A stretch of DNA of 56,838 nt from JAAAPF01 sp964481035 (GTDB lineage: Bacteria; Pseudomonadota; Alphaproteobacteria; Geminicoccales; Geminicoccaceae): positions 1-56,838 of the forward strand of contig CAYZSE010000003.1 of NCBI GenBank assembly GCA_964481035.1. Reading direction: 5' to 3'. A program made the position numbers and the translations under genes. The notes under the pieces were generated by a model. The model saw only the letters and a list, made by a program, of their open reading frames with translations. It had not been told where the DNA came from and did no database searches. The first letter of the stretch is position 1. Each line of letters starts with the position of its first letter. Positions 28,028 to 37,632 of this stretch are shown here, piece after piece.

Positions 28028-28721
28028 CGAGGCCCATCTCCCAAAAGCCGATCTCCAGCCGGACGGCGGTGCGGAAGGTCGCCACCAGCTCGGGCCAGCG
28101 CGGCTGCGTCGCGGGCGCGGGGCCGAGGCGGGCGGCCAGCACCCGATCGAGCTGTGCCACGGCCGAGGCCGCGCCCTCCTGGTAGTCGGCGCCGGCATAG
28201 GTGGCGATCCACTCGCCGTAGGGGTTGCCGTCGCGGCGCGTCGCCGGATCGCGATCGAGCCGGGCGCCGATCTCGGCGTAGCCGACGACGCAGGGGGCGA
28301 GCGCCACGAGGAGATCGGCGAGATCGCCGGCGAGCCCGCGCTCGAGAACGAACCGGGTGTAGGCGGCGTTCGCCGGGTGCTCGGGCGTGCGCCGCAGCTC
28401 TTCCTCGGCGAGCCCCCAGTCGGCGCAAGTGCGGACGTGCAGCTGCAGCTCCTGGTCGATCAGGGCATGGACCAGAGCGGCCGACGCCCGGATCTCCGCG
28501 ACGTCCTCGCTCTTGAAGGCGGCGAGCGCCCACGCGCGGGCGAAGTGGATGAGAAAGCGATAGTCCTGGACCAGGTAGTGGCGAAAGCAGGGCTCCGGCA
28601 GCGTGCCGGCCTGCAGCCCAGCAACGAACCCGTGATGGGTGAAGGTGCTCCAGTCGGCCTCGCTGGCGGCGATCAGCCGGGCGGCCGCGCTCTCCGGGGG
28701 GAGGGTGTAGAGCTCCCTCAC
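28017..28721 (-). CDS. tenA: TenA-family thiaminase II / aminopyrimidine aminohydrolase
   Basis: 234 residues. GTG start overlaps the TGA of the TRAP receptor gene (GTGA). Motifs are FRHYLVQDYRFLIHFARAWA, DQELQLHVRTCADWGL, CVVGYAEIGARL and YGEWIATYAGADYQEGA; the C-terminal Glu of EIGFWEMGL matches the catalytic acid. The active-site Cys usual in TenA is at APCVVGY. It hydrolyses aminomethylpyrimidine from degraded thiamine to HMP. The partner genes thiD, thiE and thiM would then rebuild thiamine phosphate. Confidence 0.92.
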   Translation of the reverse strand: MRELYTLPPESAAARLIAASEADWSTFTHHGFVAGLQAGTLPEPCFRHYLVQDYRFLIHFARAWALAAFKSEDVAEIRASAALVHALIDQELQLHVRTCADWGLAEEELRRTPEHPANAAYTRFVLERGLAGDLADLLVALAPCVVGYAEIGARLDRDPATRRDGNPYGEWIATYAGADYQEGAASAVAQLDRVLAARLGPAPATQPRWPELVATFRTAVRLEIGFWEMGLAAR

Positions 28722-29790
28722 GACGCGTTCCGCGCTTGCAAGAAGGCCGCCATCGAGATCCGCGACCAGGTCGCCTCGCCGTCGCGAAAGGCGCGGTAGC
28801 TGCGCGCGATCTCACCCTCGAGGCCGTCGCGCCCGGCGCGGTCGGCGAGCAGGTCGGCGGCGGCGGCCCGCGCCGCTTCCACCACCTCGGCCGGAAAGCG
28901 CTCGAGCGCGACGCCGAACTCGCCCGTCAGCCGCGCGAGCGCCGCCACGTTGCGGCGCTCGGCTTCGCCCAGCGCGATGGCGTTCTCCGTGGCGCAGGCG
29001 TGCGCGACGATGGCCTGAAGGTCGTCGGGCAACGCCGCGAGGGCGCCGCGGTTGACGAGCGCCTCGCCCGAGCCGTTGGGCTCGTGGATGCCGGGCCAGT
29101 AGTAGTGCTTTGCCGCGCGATGAAAGCCCAGCGCGAGGTCGCTCGCGGGCCCGGCGAACTCGGCGGCGTCGATGGCGCCGGACTGGAGCGCGGTCAGCGT
29201 CTCGCCCGGCGGCAGCGACACCTGCACCACCCCCAAGGCCCGGTACATCTCGCCGCCGAGGCCCGGCATGCGAAAGCGCAGCCCCTGCAGATCGTCGGGC
29301 TCCCGGATCGGGCGGCGGAACCAGCCGCCCATCGACATGCCGGTGTTGCCGGCGAGGAAGGGCTTGACCCCGAGATCGGCGTAGTAGCGATCGTAGAGCT
29401 CTTGGCCGCCGCCGCTGTGGATCCAGGCGTCGTGCTCGTGCGGGGCGAGGCCGAAGGGGACGGCGAGGAAGAAGGGCGCGGCCGGCAGCTTGCCGCTCCA
29501 GAAGACGGCGGCGGCGTGGCCCATCTCGACGGTGCCGCGGCTCACCGCGTCGAGCACCTCGAAGGCCGGCACGAGCTCGCCCGCGGCGAACAGCTCGACG
29601 GTGAGCCGTCCGCCGGAAAGCGCGGCGATGCGATCGCCCAGGCGCCGGGCGCTGACGCCCGGACCCGGCAGGTCGGCGGGCCAGGCCGTCGCCATGCGCC
29701 AGCGGCGGGGACGCTCGGCGCGGGCCACGAACGGCGCTGCGAGCAGGCCGGTACCGCCGGCGGCGAGAGCGGTGCGTCGGTGCCAGCGGG

Positions 29791-29794
<4 letters not shown>
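28718..29794 (-). CDS. TRAP transporter solute-binding protein (DctP family) inside the thiamine operon
   Basis: 358 residues. GTG 29794 overlaps the TGA of thiD. The N-terminus RWHRRTALAAGGTGLLAAPF has a twin-arginine pattern. Family landmarks are ISARR-like VSARRLGDRIAALSGGRLTV, DAVSRGTVEMGHAAAVFW, LQGLRFRMPGLGGEMYRALG, LTALQSGAIDAAEFAGPASD and HYYWPGIHEPNGSG. These belong to the SmoM/TakP-like TRAP receptors. No DctQ or DctM membrane subunit is present. Position between thiD and tenA, joined to both by stop/start overlaps, implies a thiamine-precursor ligand, which is inference. Confidence 0.9.
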
Positions 29795-30754
<960 letters not shown>

Positions 30755-30758
<4 letters not shown>

Positions 30759-31411
30759 GCGAGCCTCCGGCGGGCGAGAGTGGCATCGACCACGCCGCGC
30801 AGCTCGCGCGCCGCGGCCTCGATGTCCGCCGCCCGGAACAGCGCGCCGATGACCGCCACGCCGTCGACGCCCGCAGCGATGACCTCGCCCGCCCGGGCGG
30901 CGTCGATGCCGGCTATGGCACAGAGCGGCAACGGTCCGAGCCGGGCGCGGACCGCGGCCGCGAGCGTGCGCAGGCCGTCGGCACCCAGCGGCGGATCGCC
31001 GGGGTCCTTGCTGGCAGTCGCGTAGACGGGGCCGAGCCCGGCATAGTCGATCGCCGCGTCGGCCTCGGCCTCGTCCGGGCGATGGACGGTGATGCCGACG
31101 ATCGCCTCGTCGCCGAGGACGGCGCGGGCCATGCCAGGGGTGAGGTCATGGCGGCCGAGATGCACGCCGTCGGCGCCGGCCGCGTGCGCGATGTCGACGC
31201 GGTCGTTGACGACGAGCGGTACGGTCGGGGGCAGCGCGGCCTTGAGCGCGCGGGCGAGCCCGACCGTGGCGCGGGCGTCGTTGCCCTTGTCGCGGAGCTG
31301 GACCAGGGTCGCCCCGCCGGCGACGGCGGCGCGCACGGCCGCGACCGGGTCGCGGCCACCGCCGGGCGACGGACCGGCGACGGCGTAGAGGCGGAGGTCG
31401 ACCGGGTTCAT
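30755..31411 (-). CDS. thiE: Thiamine-phosphate synthase
   Basis: 218 residues. TIM-barrel motifs: GGATLVQLRDKG (pyrophosphate-binding Arg/Lys), VPLVVNDRVDIAHAAGADGV, HLGRHDLTP, YAGLGPVYATASK and CAIAGIDAARAGEVIAAG. It couples HMP-PP with hydroxyethylthiazole phosphate to make thiamine phosphate. Start and stop overlap thiM and thiD by 4 bp each, so the three are translated in series. Confidence 0.95.
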
Positions 31412-32148
31412 CCGAACCTCGCCCGCGCCGCCAATTGCGCCGGCGCCAGCCGATAGAGGATATCGAGCAAGTGGACGGGAAAGCTGCCCGGGCCCGGCGC
31501 GCTCTCGCCCGCCAGCTCGCCGGCCACGCCGATGACGAGAAGGGCCGCGGCGCAGGCGACGAAGGGGTCGGCCTCGACGGCGAGAAAGGCGCCGACCAGG
31601 GTCGTCGCGGCGCAGCCCATCGCGGTCACCCGACGCATGAGCGCGTGCCCGCCGGCGAAGGCGACCCGCCGGTCACCGCAGCGGATGACATCGACGGCGC
31701 CGGTCGTCGCCATCACGACCCCCGGCGACACGGGCAACACCTCGATCTCGCGCGCGTTGCCGCGAACCACCGACGGCCGAGCCTCGATCAACCGTGCGGC
31801 GTAGGCGCGGCGGTCGGACGAGCGCTCGACCTTGACCGGATCGACGACCCAGGGGACCGCGCGGGCCTGGAGGATCGGCAGCGCTCGCGCGATGGCGTCG
31901 CGTCGCCCAGCATCGAGCATGCCGAGGTTGGCGACGAGGGCGTCGGTCCGTTCGGTGAAGGCCTCGATCTCGCCCGGCGCAATGGACATGCTGGGCCGCG
32001 CCCCCGCGGCGAGTAGCAGGTTGGCGGAGAAAGATTGCGCGACGGTGCTGGTCAGGACGTGGACGTGAGGCCGATCCTGGCGGACGCGCTCGGCGAGTTC
32101 GGCGGCCCGATCGGCCCACCACGTCGCATCGTTTCGGATCTCGTCCAA
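31408..32148 (-). CDS. thiM: Hydroxyethylthiazole kinase
   Basis: 246 residues. TTG start at 32148, preceded by the G-rich ribosome site GGGGGG that the riboswitch hairpin can hide. Motifs: HVLTSTVAQSFSANLLLAAG, ARPSMSIAPGEIEAF, VVDPVKVERSSDR and VTAMGCAATTLVGAFLA (ATP site with catalytic Cys). It phosphorylates thiazole alcohol for thiE. First gene of the operon and the direct target of the TPP riboswitch. Confidence 0.94.
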   Translation of the reverse strand: MDEIRNDATWWADRAAELAERVRQDRPHVHVLTSTVAQSFSANLLLAAGARPSMSIAPGEIEAFTERTDALVANLGMLDAGRRDAIARALPILQARAVPWVVDPVKVERSSDRRAYAARLIEARPSVVRGNAREIEVLPVSPGVVMATTGAVDVIRCGDRRVAFAGGHALMRRVTAMGCAATTLVGAFLAVEADPFVACAAALLVIGVAGELAGESAPGPGSFPVHLLDILYRLAPAQLAARARFG

Positions 32149-32151
32149 GGC

Positions 32152-32172
32152 ACCCCCCGTCGCCGGGAGGGT
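32152..32172 (-). promoter_or_regulatory. Hairpin that can sequester the thiM ribosome-binding site
   Basis: On the transcript, ACCCTCC pairs with GGGGGGT (7 bp, one G-U) across a 7-nt loop, and the G-rich arm is the Shine-Dalgarno of the TTG start at 32148. It lies just after the TPP aptamer, as expected for translational control. No T-run follows, so transcription termination is less likely. Confidence 0.6.
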
Positions 32173-32199
32173 AAAGCCGAAACGGCGTCAGACGTTCCG

Positions 32200-32286
32200 G
32201 TCTCAATCCCTCCGCCGGCATGATCCGGTTCAGGTTCGACGGGTTCGCGCAGCGCGCGTCTCAGCCCGAAGGCACCCCGTTGAGAC
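32200..32286 (-). promoter_or_regulatory. TPP riboswitch aptamer (THI element)
   Basis: The transcript has the conserved THI-box blocks in order: GGGGTGCC, GGCTGAGA, GAACCTGAACCGGATCATGC and CGGAGGGA. P1 is formed by GTCTCAA (32280-32286) with TTGAGAC (32200-32206). Bound thiamine pyrophosphate would repress the downstream thiM-led operon. The aptamer starts only 11 bp after the stop codon of the carbonic anhydrase gene. Confidence 0.95.
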
Positions 32287-32295
32287 AACTTTGTG

Positions 32296-32323
32296 ACTTA
32301 AGCGGTGACAGTGCCGTTGGCAA
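32296..32323 (-). promoter_or_regulatory. Possible promoter of the thiamine operon inside the carbonic anhydrase 3' end
   Basis: TTGCCA (32318-32323) and TTAAGT (32296-32301) with a 16-bp spacer would start a transcript near 32289, immediately before riboswitch P1. The -10 match is poor. Read-through from the carbonic anhydrase gene is the alternative. Confidence 0.3.
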
Positions 32324-32969
32324 GAGCTCGCGTGGTGACGGGGTGGAAGTCACCGGTGGCGCGGTCGAGCCAGAGCATCCGCCCCTCGGCGATCGAGAAC
32401 CAGGCGCCGTGCAGCCGCAGCCGGCCCGCGGCGAGAGCCTCGGAAACGAAGGGGAACGCTTCCATCCGGGCGAGCGAGCGGCGGACCGATTCGAGCTCGA
32501 CCTCGCGCTGCAGGGCCTCGCCCTGGAGATCCGGGGCAATGGCGAGGACCGCCGCGAGCGCGTCGCTCGCGAGCTCGACCCAGTGGTCGATGAAGTGCCC
32601 GGCCGAGGTGCCCTCGCGGTCGTGCCCGATGCAGGCCTTGATGCCGCCGCAGGCGCCGTGGCCCATGACGACGATGTCCGCGACCTCGAGGTGCCGGACG
32701 GCGAACTCGAGGCCGGCGGAGGTGCCGTGCAGGCCGCCGTCCATCTCGACGTCGGGCACGAGGTTGGCGACGTTGCGGATGACGAAGATCTCGCCGGGTC
32801 GCGCGTCGAAGATCATCGCCGGGTCGACCCGGCTGTCGGCGCAGGCGAGGATCGCGAGCCGCGGCCGCTGCCCCGAGGCGAGCTCGGCATAGAGGGCGCG
32901 CTCGCTTTCGTAGCGGCCCTCTAGAAAGCGCCGATAGCCCTCCCTGAGTCCCTGTGGGATGTCGAGCAC
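32298..32969 (-). CDS. Beta-class carbonic anhydrase
   Basis: 223 residues from GTG 32969, chosen because GGGAG lies 6 nt upstream and the protein then starts at the family N-terminus (VLDIPQGLREGYRRFLEGRY). Zinc ligands are visible in LAILACADSRVDPAMIF (Cys, Asp, Arg dyad) and VMGHGACGGI (His, Cys). It interconverts CO2 and bicarbonate in the cytoplasm. The frame is open further upstream to 33083 but that part is Arg-rich and unlike the family. It lies directly upstream of the TPP riboswitch on the same strand. Confidence 0.93.
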   Translation of the reverse strand: MLDIPQGLREGYRRFLEGRYESERALYAELASGQRPRLAILACADSRVDPAMIFDARPGEIFVIRNVANLVPDVEMDGGLHGTSAGLEFAVRHLEVADIVVMGHGACGGIKACIGHDREGTSAGHFIDHWVELASDALAAVLAIAPDLQGEALQREVELESVRRSLARMEAFPFVSEALAAGRLRLHGAWFSIAEGRMLWLDRATGDFHPVTTRALANGTVTA

Positions 32970-33320
32970 ACCGATCTCCCGCGACTGAATGCCACCGTCG
33001 TCGAGGCAGAGAACGCCAGGCGGCGCAGCGTGGCACCCGGACCTTCGACGGAGACGTCGGGCGCGGCGCGATCCCTCGGGCACCTCGCCCCCGTCCTACG
33101 GGTCCGAACGCGCGGCCGAACCGACGCAATCGGNNNNNNNNNNNNNNNNNNNNNNNNNNNNNNNNNNNNNNNNNNNNNNNNNNNNNNNNNNNNNNNNNNN
33201 NNNNNNNNNNNNNNNNNNNNNNNNNNNNNNNNNCGGATCGCGCCGCCGGGCCGAGGCGGACTGGAGCGCCTCGCGCCCAAATGCGCGCTCGATGTCGGCT
33301 ACGGCGCCGCGTGGCCTCGA
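32970..33320. other. Gene-free stretch containing a 100-N gap (33134-33233)
   Basis: Sequence before and after the gap shows no gene in any frame and no duplicated ends. The promoter of the carbonic anhydrase gene should be here. The missing bases could hide a small gene; nothing more can be said. Confidence 0.8.
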
Positions 33321-33584
33321 TCAGTCGCCGAAGCGGCCGGGCAGCTCGATGTTGACCTCGAGCATCGAGAGGTTGCCCCGCTTGTCCACGTCCACCGAGA
33401 CCTTGTCGTCCTCGATGTCGACATAACGGCGCACCACCTCGATGAGGTCCTTCTGCAAAAGGGGCAGGAAGTCCGGGCCTTCGCCGGTCGCCGCCCGGTC
33501 ACGGACGACGATCAGCTTGAGGCGGTCCTTGGCGTGGTCGGCGGTCTTGGGGCGATTGCCGAGGAAGAACTCGAGGAGTTTCAC
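33321..33584 (-). CDS. minE: Cell division topological specificity factor MinE
   Basis: 87 residues. AKDRLKLIVVRDRA is the MinD-binding helix/strand; LLQKDLIEVVRRYVDIEDDK and VDKRGNLSMLEVNIELP form the C-terminal dimer domain. It drives MinD off the membrane and confines division to midcell. ATG overlaps the minD stop (ATGA). Confidence 0.96.
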   Translation of the reverse strand: MKLLEFFLGNRPKTADHAKDRLKLIVVRDRAATGEGPDFLPLLQKDLIEVVRRYVDIEDDKVSVDVDKRGNLSMLEVNIELPGRFGD

Positions 33585-34396
33585 GCGCTCCTCCGCAACA
33601 GCCGCTGGAACCAGCCGCCCCGCTGCCGCTCGGCGAAGCGCATCGGCACGTCCTCGCCCAACAGGCGGCGCACGGCGTCGCGGTAGGCGAGGCCGGCGTT
33701 GGACTTCTCGTCGAGGACGATCGGCGTGCCGACGTTCGAGGCGGCCAGCACCGCGCGGTCCTGGGGGATCACCCCCAACAGCGGGATGGCCAGGATCTCG
33801 AGGACGTCCTCCGTCTTGAGCATCTCGCCCTGATCGACCCGGTCGGAATCGTAGCGGGTCAAGAGCAGATGCGACTTGACCGGCGTGTCGCTCTCCTCGG
33901 CGCGCTTGGAGCGGCTGTTGAGGAGGCCGATGATCCGGTCGCTGTCGCGGACCGAGGAGACCTCGGGGTTGGCGACGACGATCGCCTCGTCGGCATGGTA
34001 GAGCGCCATCAGCGCGCCCTTCTCGATGCCGGCCGGGCTGTCGCAGACGATGAACTCGAACTCCTCCTTGAGCTGGTCGAGCACGCGCCCGACGCCTTCC
34101 TTGTCGAGGGCGTCCTTGTCGCGCGTCTGCGAGGCCGGCAGGATCGAGAGGTTTTCCAGGCGCTTGTCCTTGATGAGCGCCTGCTGCACACGGATGTCGT
34201 CGTGGATGACATTGACGAAGTCGAACACCACGCGTCGCTCGCAGCCCATGATGAGATCGAGATTGCGCAAGCCGACGTCGAAGTCGATGACCACGGTCTT
34301 TTTCCCGGCCTGGGCGAGACCTGCGGCAATCGAGGCGGCCGAGGTGGTCTTGCCGACGCCGCCCTTGCCGGAAGTGACCGTGATAATTTTCGCCAA
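33581..34396 (-). CDS. minD: Septum site-determining ATPase MinD
   Basis: 271 residues from TTG 34396, with AGGAG 8 nt upstream; the upstream in-frame ATG at 34447 would add non-family residues. Deviant Walker A GKGGVGKTTSAA, DFDVGLRNLDLIMG, FEFIVCDSPAGIEKGA (Walker B/switch) and the C-terminal membrane-targeting helix GGWFQRLLRR are all present. It recruits MinC to the inner membrane at the poles. Confidence 0.96.
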   Translation of the reverse strand: MAKIITVTSGKGGVGKTTSAASIAAGLAQAGKKTVVIDFDVGLRNLDLIMGCERRVVFDFVNVIHDDIRVQQALIKDKRLENLSILPASQTRDKDALDKEGVGRVLDQLKEEFEFIVCDSPAGIEKGALMALYHADEAIVVANPEVSSVRDSDRIIGLLNSRSKRAEESDTPVKSHLLLTRYDSDRVDQGEMLKTEDVLEILAIPLLGVIPQDRAVLAASNVGTPIVLDEKSNAGLAYRDAVRRLLGEDVPMRFAERQRGGWFQRLLRRSA

Positions 34397-34443
34397 GGAC
34401 CGTTCTCCTTTCGTATCCGGGCGCAGCACCGGCTCAAGCTCGA

Positions 34444-35166
34444 TCATTCGAAGACGTCAACGGCGAGCTTGTCGCCGTCGAGGCGGACCCGCACGCGCTT
34501 GCCGATCGCCCGAGGCGGCAGCTCGTCGCTCACCAGATGAAAGCCGGCGATGCTGACGAGCTCGGCCTCCAGACGATCGCAGAAGATCATCGCGCCGCGG
34601 TCGCCCTCGAAGCCGGCGAACGCCCGACCGCGTAGCGGGGCATAGATGTGGACGTGCCCGGCGGCAACGACTTCCGCGCCGTTGGAGACGGGGGCGGTGC
34701 AGACGAGGTCGCCCCGGGCGGCGTAGGCCTGCTGCCCGCCGCGCACCGCCTGCTCGACGAGCAGCGTCGCAGGCGCCGCCACCGAGGCGGCGGACGGCGG
34801 CGGGGCCTCCGAGCGCGCCGCGGCCGACGGCTCGTCGGGTTCGACCTCGTTGGCCTTCCCCGCGGCGAGGATGCTCAAGCCGACGGCGCGCGCCGCGTCG
34901 TTCCAGGTCTCGTCGCCGCCAACGATGCCGATCGGCTGCAGCTCGCAGGCCCGCACCCGCGCCACGAACTTGCGCAAGTCCAACGGTGAGCGATCGAGGA
35001 TGGCCTGCACGTCGAGGATGATCGGCGCGTTCTTGAAGAAGCCGGGCGAGCGGAGGACGTCGTTCCTCAGCTGTTCGAAGAAGTCGGGCGCCTCCGGCTC
35101 GCCGACGCGTAGCGCCAGGAGGGTCTGCACGGTCCCGCGGATCTGGTAGGGCTTGGCGTCGATCAT
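34444..35166 (-). CDS. minC: Septum site-determining protein MinC
   Basis: 240 residues. N-terminal domain (about 1-105: PYQIRGTVQTLLALRV, FFKNAPIILDVQAI) joined by an Ala/Pro/Glu-rich linker to the C-terminal beta-helix. That part has QAVRGGQQAYAARGDLVCTA, GAEVVAAGHVHIYAPLRGRA and AGFEGDRGAMIFC. It inhibits FtsZ polymerisation when bound to MinD. First gene of minCDE. Confidence 0.95.
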   Translation of the reverse strand: MIDAKPYQIRGTVQTLLALRVGEPEAPDFFEQLRNDVLRSPGFFKNAPIILDVQAILDRSPLDLRKFVARVRACELQPIGIVGGDETWNDAARAVGLSILAAGKANEVEPDEPSAAARSEAPPPSAASVAAPATLLVEQAVRGGQQAYAARGDLVCTAPVSNGAEVVAAGHVHIYAPLRGRAFAGFEGDRGAMIFCDRLEAELVSIAGFHLVSDELPPRAIGKRVRVRLDGDKLAVDVFE

Positions 35167-35545
35167 GCGTTTTCGAGTGGCGCGGCGACGAAGGGCGGCA
35201 GCGCGTCGCTCCCCAAGGGTGGGAGTAGACTGCGAGCATTTCACGGGCCGCGCAAGGTGGCCGGGCGCCTCATCCACAAGAATTTGCGGTTCGCTCTTGC
35301 CAGCGAACATGAGGGCGTCGGCGGCTGAGGCGCGGCCCGCCCGGCCCGCGACCTCTGCCGTCGGCGTGGCGCATCGGACCGGCCGGGGCTAGCGTCTTCG
35401 AATGTCTCGTGCGTAAGGTCCGAGGTGCTGGCTCGCCGCACGCGATGCATCGCTCGTCGAGGCCCGCCGCCACCAGACCGCTCCCGGCCCTGCCGGCGGT
35501 CCAACCCGCCCCGTCGTCGACGGTGGTGAGCTAGGGGAGACGCCC
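35167..35545. other. 379-bp divergent region between minC and the stress-protein gene
   Basis: No open frame with protein-like composition. It should contain the minCDE promoter (minus) and the promoter of the plus-strand stress-protein/AGCS pair. AGGGGAGA just before 35546 is the ribosome site of the latter; no confident -35/-10 pair was found. Confidence 0.7.
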
Positions 35546-35977
35546 ATGGCGCAGGAGACGTATCTGGTCGCTTATGACGGCGAGCAGCGCCGCGCGGTCG
35601 AGTACGCCGCCGCGCACGCCAAGCAGACGGGGGCGAGGCTTCACCTGCTCTACGTCCTCGTTTGGTCGCCCTACTCGTTCTTGACGCCCGAGGAGCTGGC
35701 GGAGCGGCACAAGCGCCGCCGCGAGGAAATGGCCCGCGCCGAGACCGCCGTCATCGCGCCGATCGTGGAAGCGCTCCGCGCCGACGGTGTCGAGGTCGAG
35801 GCGGAGATCCGCTACGGCAAGGTCGCACGCCTCATCCTCACCGCCGCCCGCGAGCAGCAGGCGACGATGATCTTCGTCGGCCGCAGCAAGACGACCTCGG
35901 TCTCCGAACGCGTCCTGGGCAGCGTGCCGATGGCGCTCGCGCAGGCCGCGCCCGTGCCGACCGTCGTTGTTCCCTGA
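35546..35977 (+). CDS. Universal stress protein (UspA family)
   Basis: 143 residues: TYLVAYDGEQRRAVEYAAAH starts the fold. QATMIFVGRSKTTSVSERVL gives the phosphate-binding loop; GSVPMALAQAAPVPTVVVP ends the domain. An inserted charged helix (EELAERHKRRREEMARAE) separates strands 2 and 3. It is 41 bp upstream of the AGCS symporter on the same strand; USP genes beside transporters are common and may modulate them. Confidence 0.9.
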   Translation: MAQETYLVAYDGEQRRAVEYAAAHAKQTGARLHLLYVLVWSPYSFLTPEELAERHKRRREEMARAETAVIAPIVEALRADGVEVEAEIRYGKVARLILTAAREQQATMIFVGRSKTTSVSERVLGSVPMALAQAAPVPTVVVP

Positions 35978-36018
35978 GCCGCGCCTGCCCTGAGCCGCGC
36001 CCGAACGAGAGAAGCCTC

Positions 36019-37596
36019 ATGACCCACCGCTACGCGCCGGCGCTCGCGGCGCTCGTCACCCTGCTCGTGCCGTTCGCAGCCGCCGCCCAGGAGGCGGCGA
36101 TGACCATCGACCAGCGGATCAACGCAACGGTCGGCACCGTCACCGGGCCCTTCGTCGCCTTCATCTTCGCGCCGTTACCGGGGACGAGCTTTCCGTGGAT
36201 CGTGCTGTGGCTGGTGGTGGGCGCGAGCGTGTTCACCCTCTACTTCGGGCTGATCCAGCTGCGCGCCTTCGGGCACGCCATCGCCCTGGTCCGCGGCGAC
36301 TACGCCGATCCCAAGGACGCGGGCGAGGTCAGCCACTTCCAGGCGCTCGCCACCGCGCTCTCGGGGACCGTCGGCCTCGGCAATATCGCGGGTGTCGCCG
36401 TCGCCGTCTCGATCGGCGGCCCGGGGGCAACCTTCTGGATGATCCTCGCCGGTATCCTCGGCATGGCGTCCAAGTTCACCGAGTGCACGCTCGGCGTGAA
36501 ATACCGCAACGAGTACGCGGACGGCACCGTCTCCGGCGGGCCCATGTACTACCTCACCAAGGGCATGGGCGAGCAGGGCCGCGGCGCGCTCGGGCGCATC
36601 CTGGCGGTACTCTTCGCCGTCTTCTGCATCCTCGGCTCCTGGGGCGGCGGCAACATGTTCCAGGCCAACCAGGCGCACGCGCAGCTGGTCAACATCACCG
36701 GCGGCGAGGCGAGCTTTCTTGCCGGCAACGGCTGGATCACCGGCCTCGTGATCGCCTTGGTGGTGTTCGTCGTCATCATCGGCGGCATCAAGTCGATCGC
36801 GCAGGTCACCGAGAAGGTGGTCCCCTTCATGGCGGTGATCTATGTGAGCGCCGCCGTCGCCATCCTCGTCGCCAACGCCGACAAGATCGGCTGGGCGTTC
36901 GGCGAGATCTGGGCCGGCGCCTTCACCGACGTCGGCGTCGCCGGTGGCTTGGTCGGCGCGCTGATCCAGGGCTTCAAGCGGGCGGCGTTCTCCAACGAGG
37001 CGGGCGTCGGCTCGGCGGCCATCGCGCATTCGGCGGTCCGCACCAAGGAGCCGATCACCGAGGGCTTCGTCTCGCTGCTCGAGCCGTTCATCGACACCGT
37101 CGTCATCTGCACGATGACCGCGCTCGTCATCGTCATCACCGGCGTGCTGATGGTCGATCCGGAGACCGGGCGCTACATCTGGAACGCGGAGCTCGGCCGG
37201 ATCGCCACCGCCGGCGACCTCGGCGGCGTGGAACTCACCTCCGCCGCCTTCGCCAGCGCCTTCGGCTGGTTTCCCTACGTGCTGGCCCTCGCCGTGGTCC
37301 TGTTCGCCTTCTCGACGATGATCTCCTGGTCCTATTACGGCCTCAAGGCCTGGACCTACCTGTTCGGTGAGGGGAAGACGACCGAGCTCGTCTTCAAGCT
37401 GCTCTTCTGCGTCTTCGTGGTGATCGGTGCCGCGACGAATCTCGGGCCGGTGATCGACTTCTCCGACGCGGCGATCTTCGCCATGGCCGTGGTCAACATC
37501 GTCGGCCTGTACTTCTTGATGCCCATCGTCAAGGCGGAGCTCGAGGCGTACATGGGCAAGCTGCGGCGCGGCGAGATCCGCAAGTTCGCCCATTGA
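36019..37596 (+). CDS. Sodium:alanine/glycine symporter (AGCS family)
   Basis: 525 residues. A hydrophobic leader is followed by about eleven helices. Signatures: ALATALSGTVGLGNIAGVAV, KFTECTLGVKYRN, GGPMYYLTKGMG, FKRAAFSNEAGVGSAAIAHS and FSTMISWSYYGLKAWTYLFG. It imports small neutral amino acids with Na+ across the inner membrane. GAGAGAAG precedes the ATG. Confidence 0.95.
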   Translation: MTHRYAPALAALVTLLVPFAAAAQEAAMTIDQRINATVGTVTGPFVAFIFAPLPGTSFPWIVLWLVVGASVFTLYFGLIQLRAFGHAIALVRGDYADPKDAGEVSHFQALATALSGTVGLGNIAGVAVAVSIGGPGATFWMILAGILGMASKFTECTLGVKYRNEYADGTVSGGPMYYLTKGMGEQGRGALGRILAVLFAVFCILGSWGGGNMFQANQAHAQLVNITGGEASFLAGNGWITGLVIALVVFVVIIGGIKSIAQVTEKVVPFMAVIYVSAAVAILVANADKIGWAFGEIWAGAFTDVGVAGGLVGALIQGFKRAAFSNEAGVGSAAIAHSAVRTKEPITEGFVSLLEPFIDTVVICTMTALVIVITGVLMVDPETGRYIWNAELGRIATAGDLGGVELTSAAFASAFGWFPYVLALAVVLFAFSTMISWSYYGLKAWTYLFGEGKTTELVFKLLFCVFVVIGAATNLGPVIDFSDAAIFAMAVVNIVGLYFLMPIVKAELEAYMGKLRRGEIRKFAH

Positions 37597-37632
37597 GCGT
37601 GCCGCATCGAGGGTCGGGGGCGCGGCGCCGGC

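Noticed and set aside
35167..35545. Small genes between minC and the stress-protein gene
   Set aside because: All frames are short and Arg/Pro-rich without ribosome sites or recognisable motifs.
35662..37596. Extended start for the AGCS symporter giving 644 residues
   Set aside because: The first ~120 residues are the stress-protein gene read in another frame; ATG 36019 with GAGAGAAG is the proper start.
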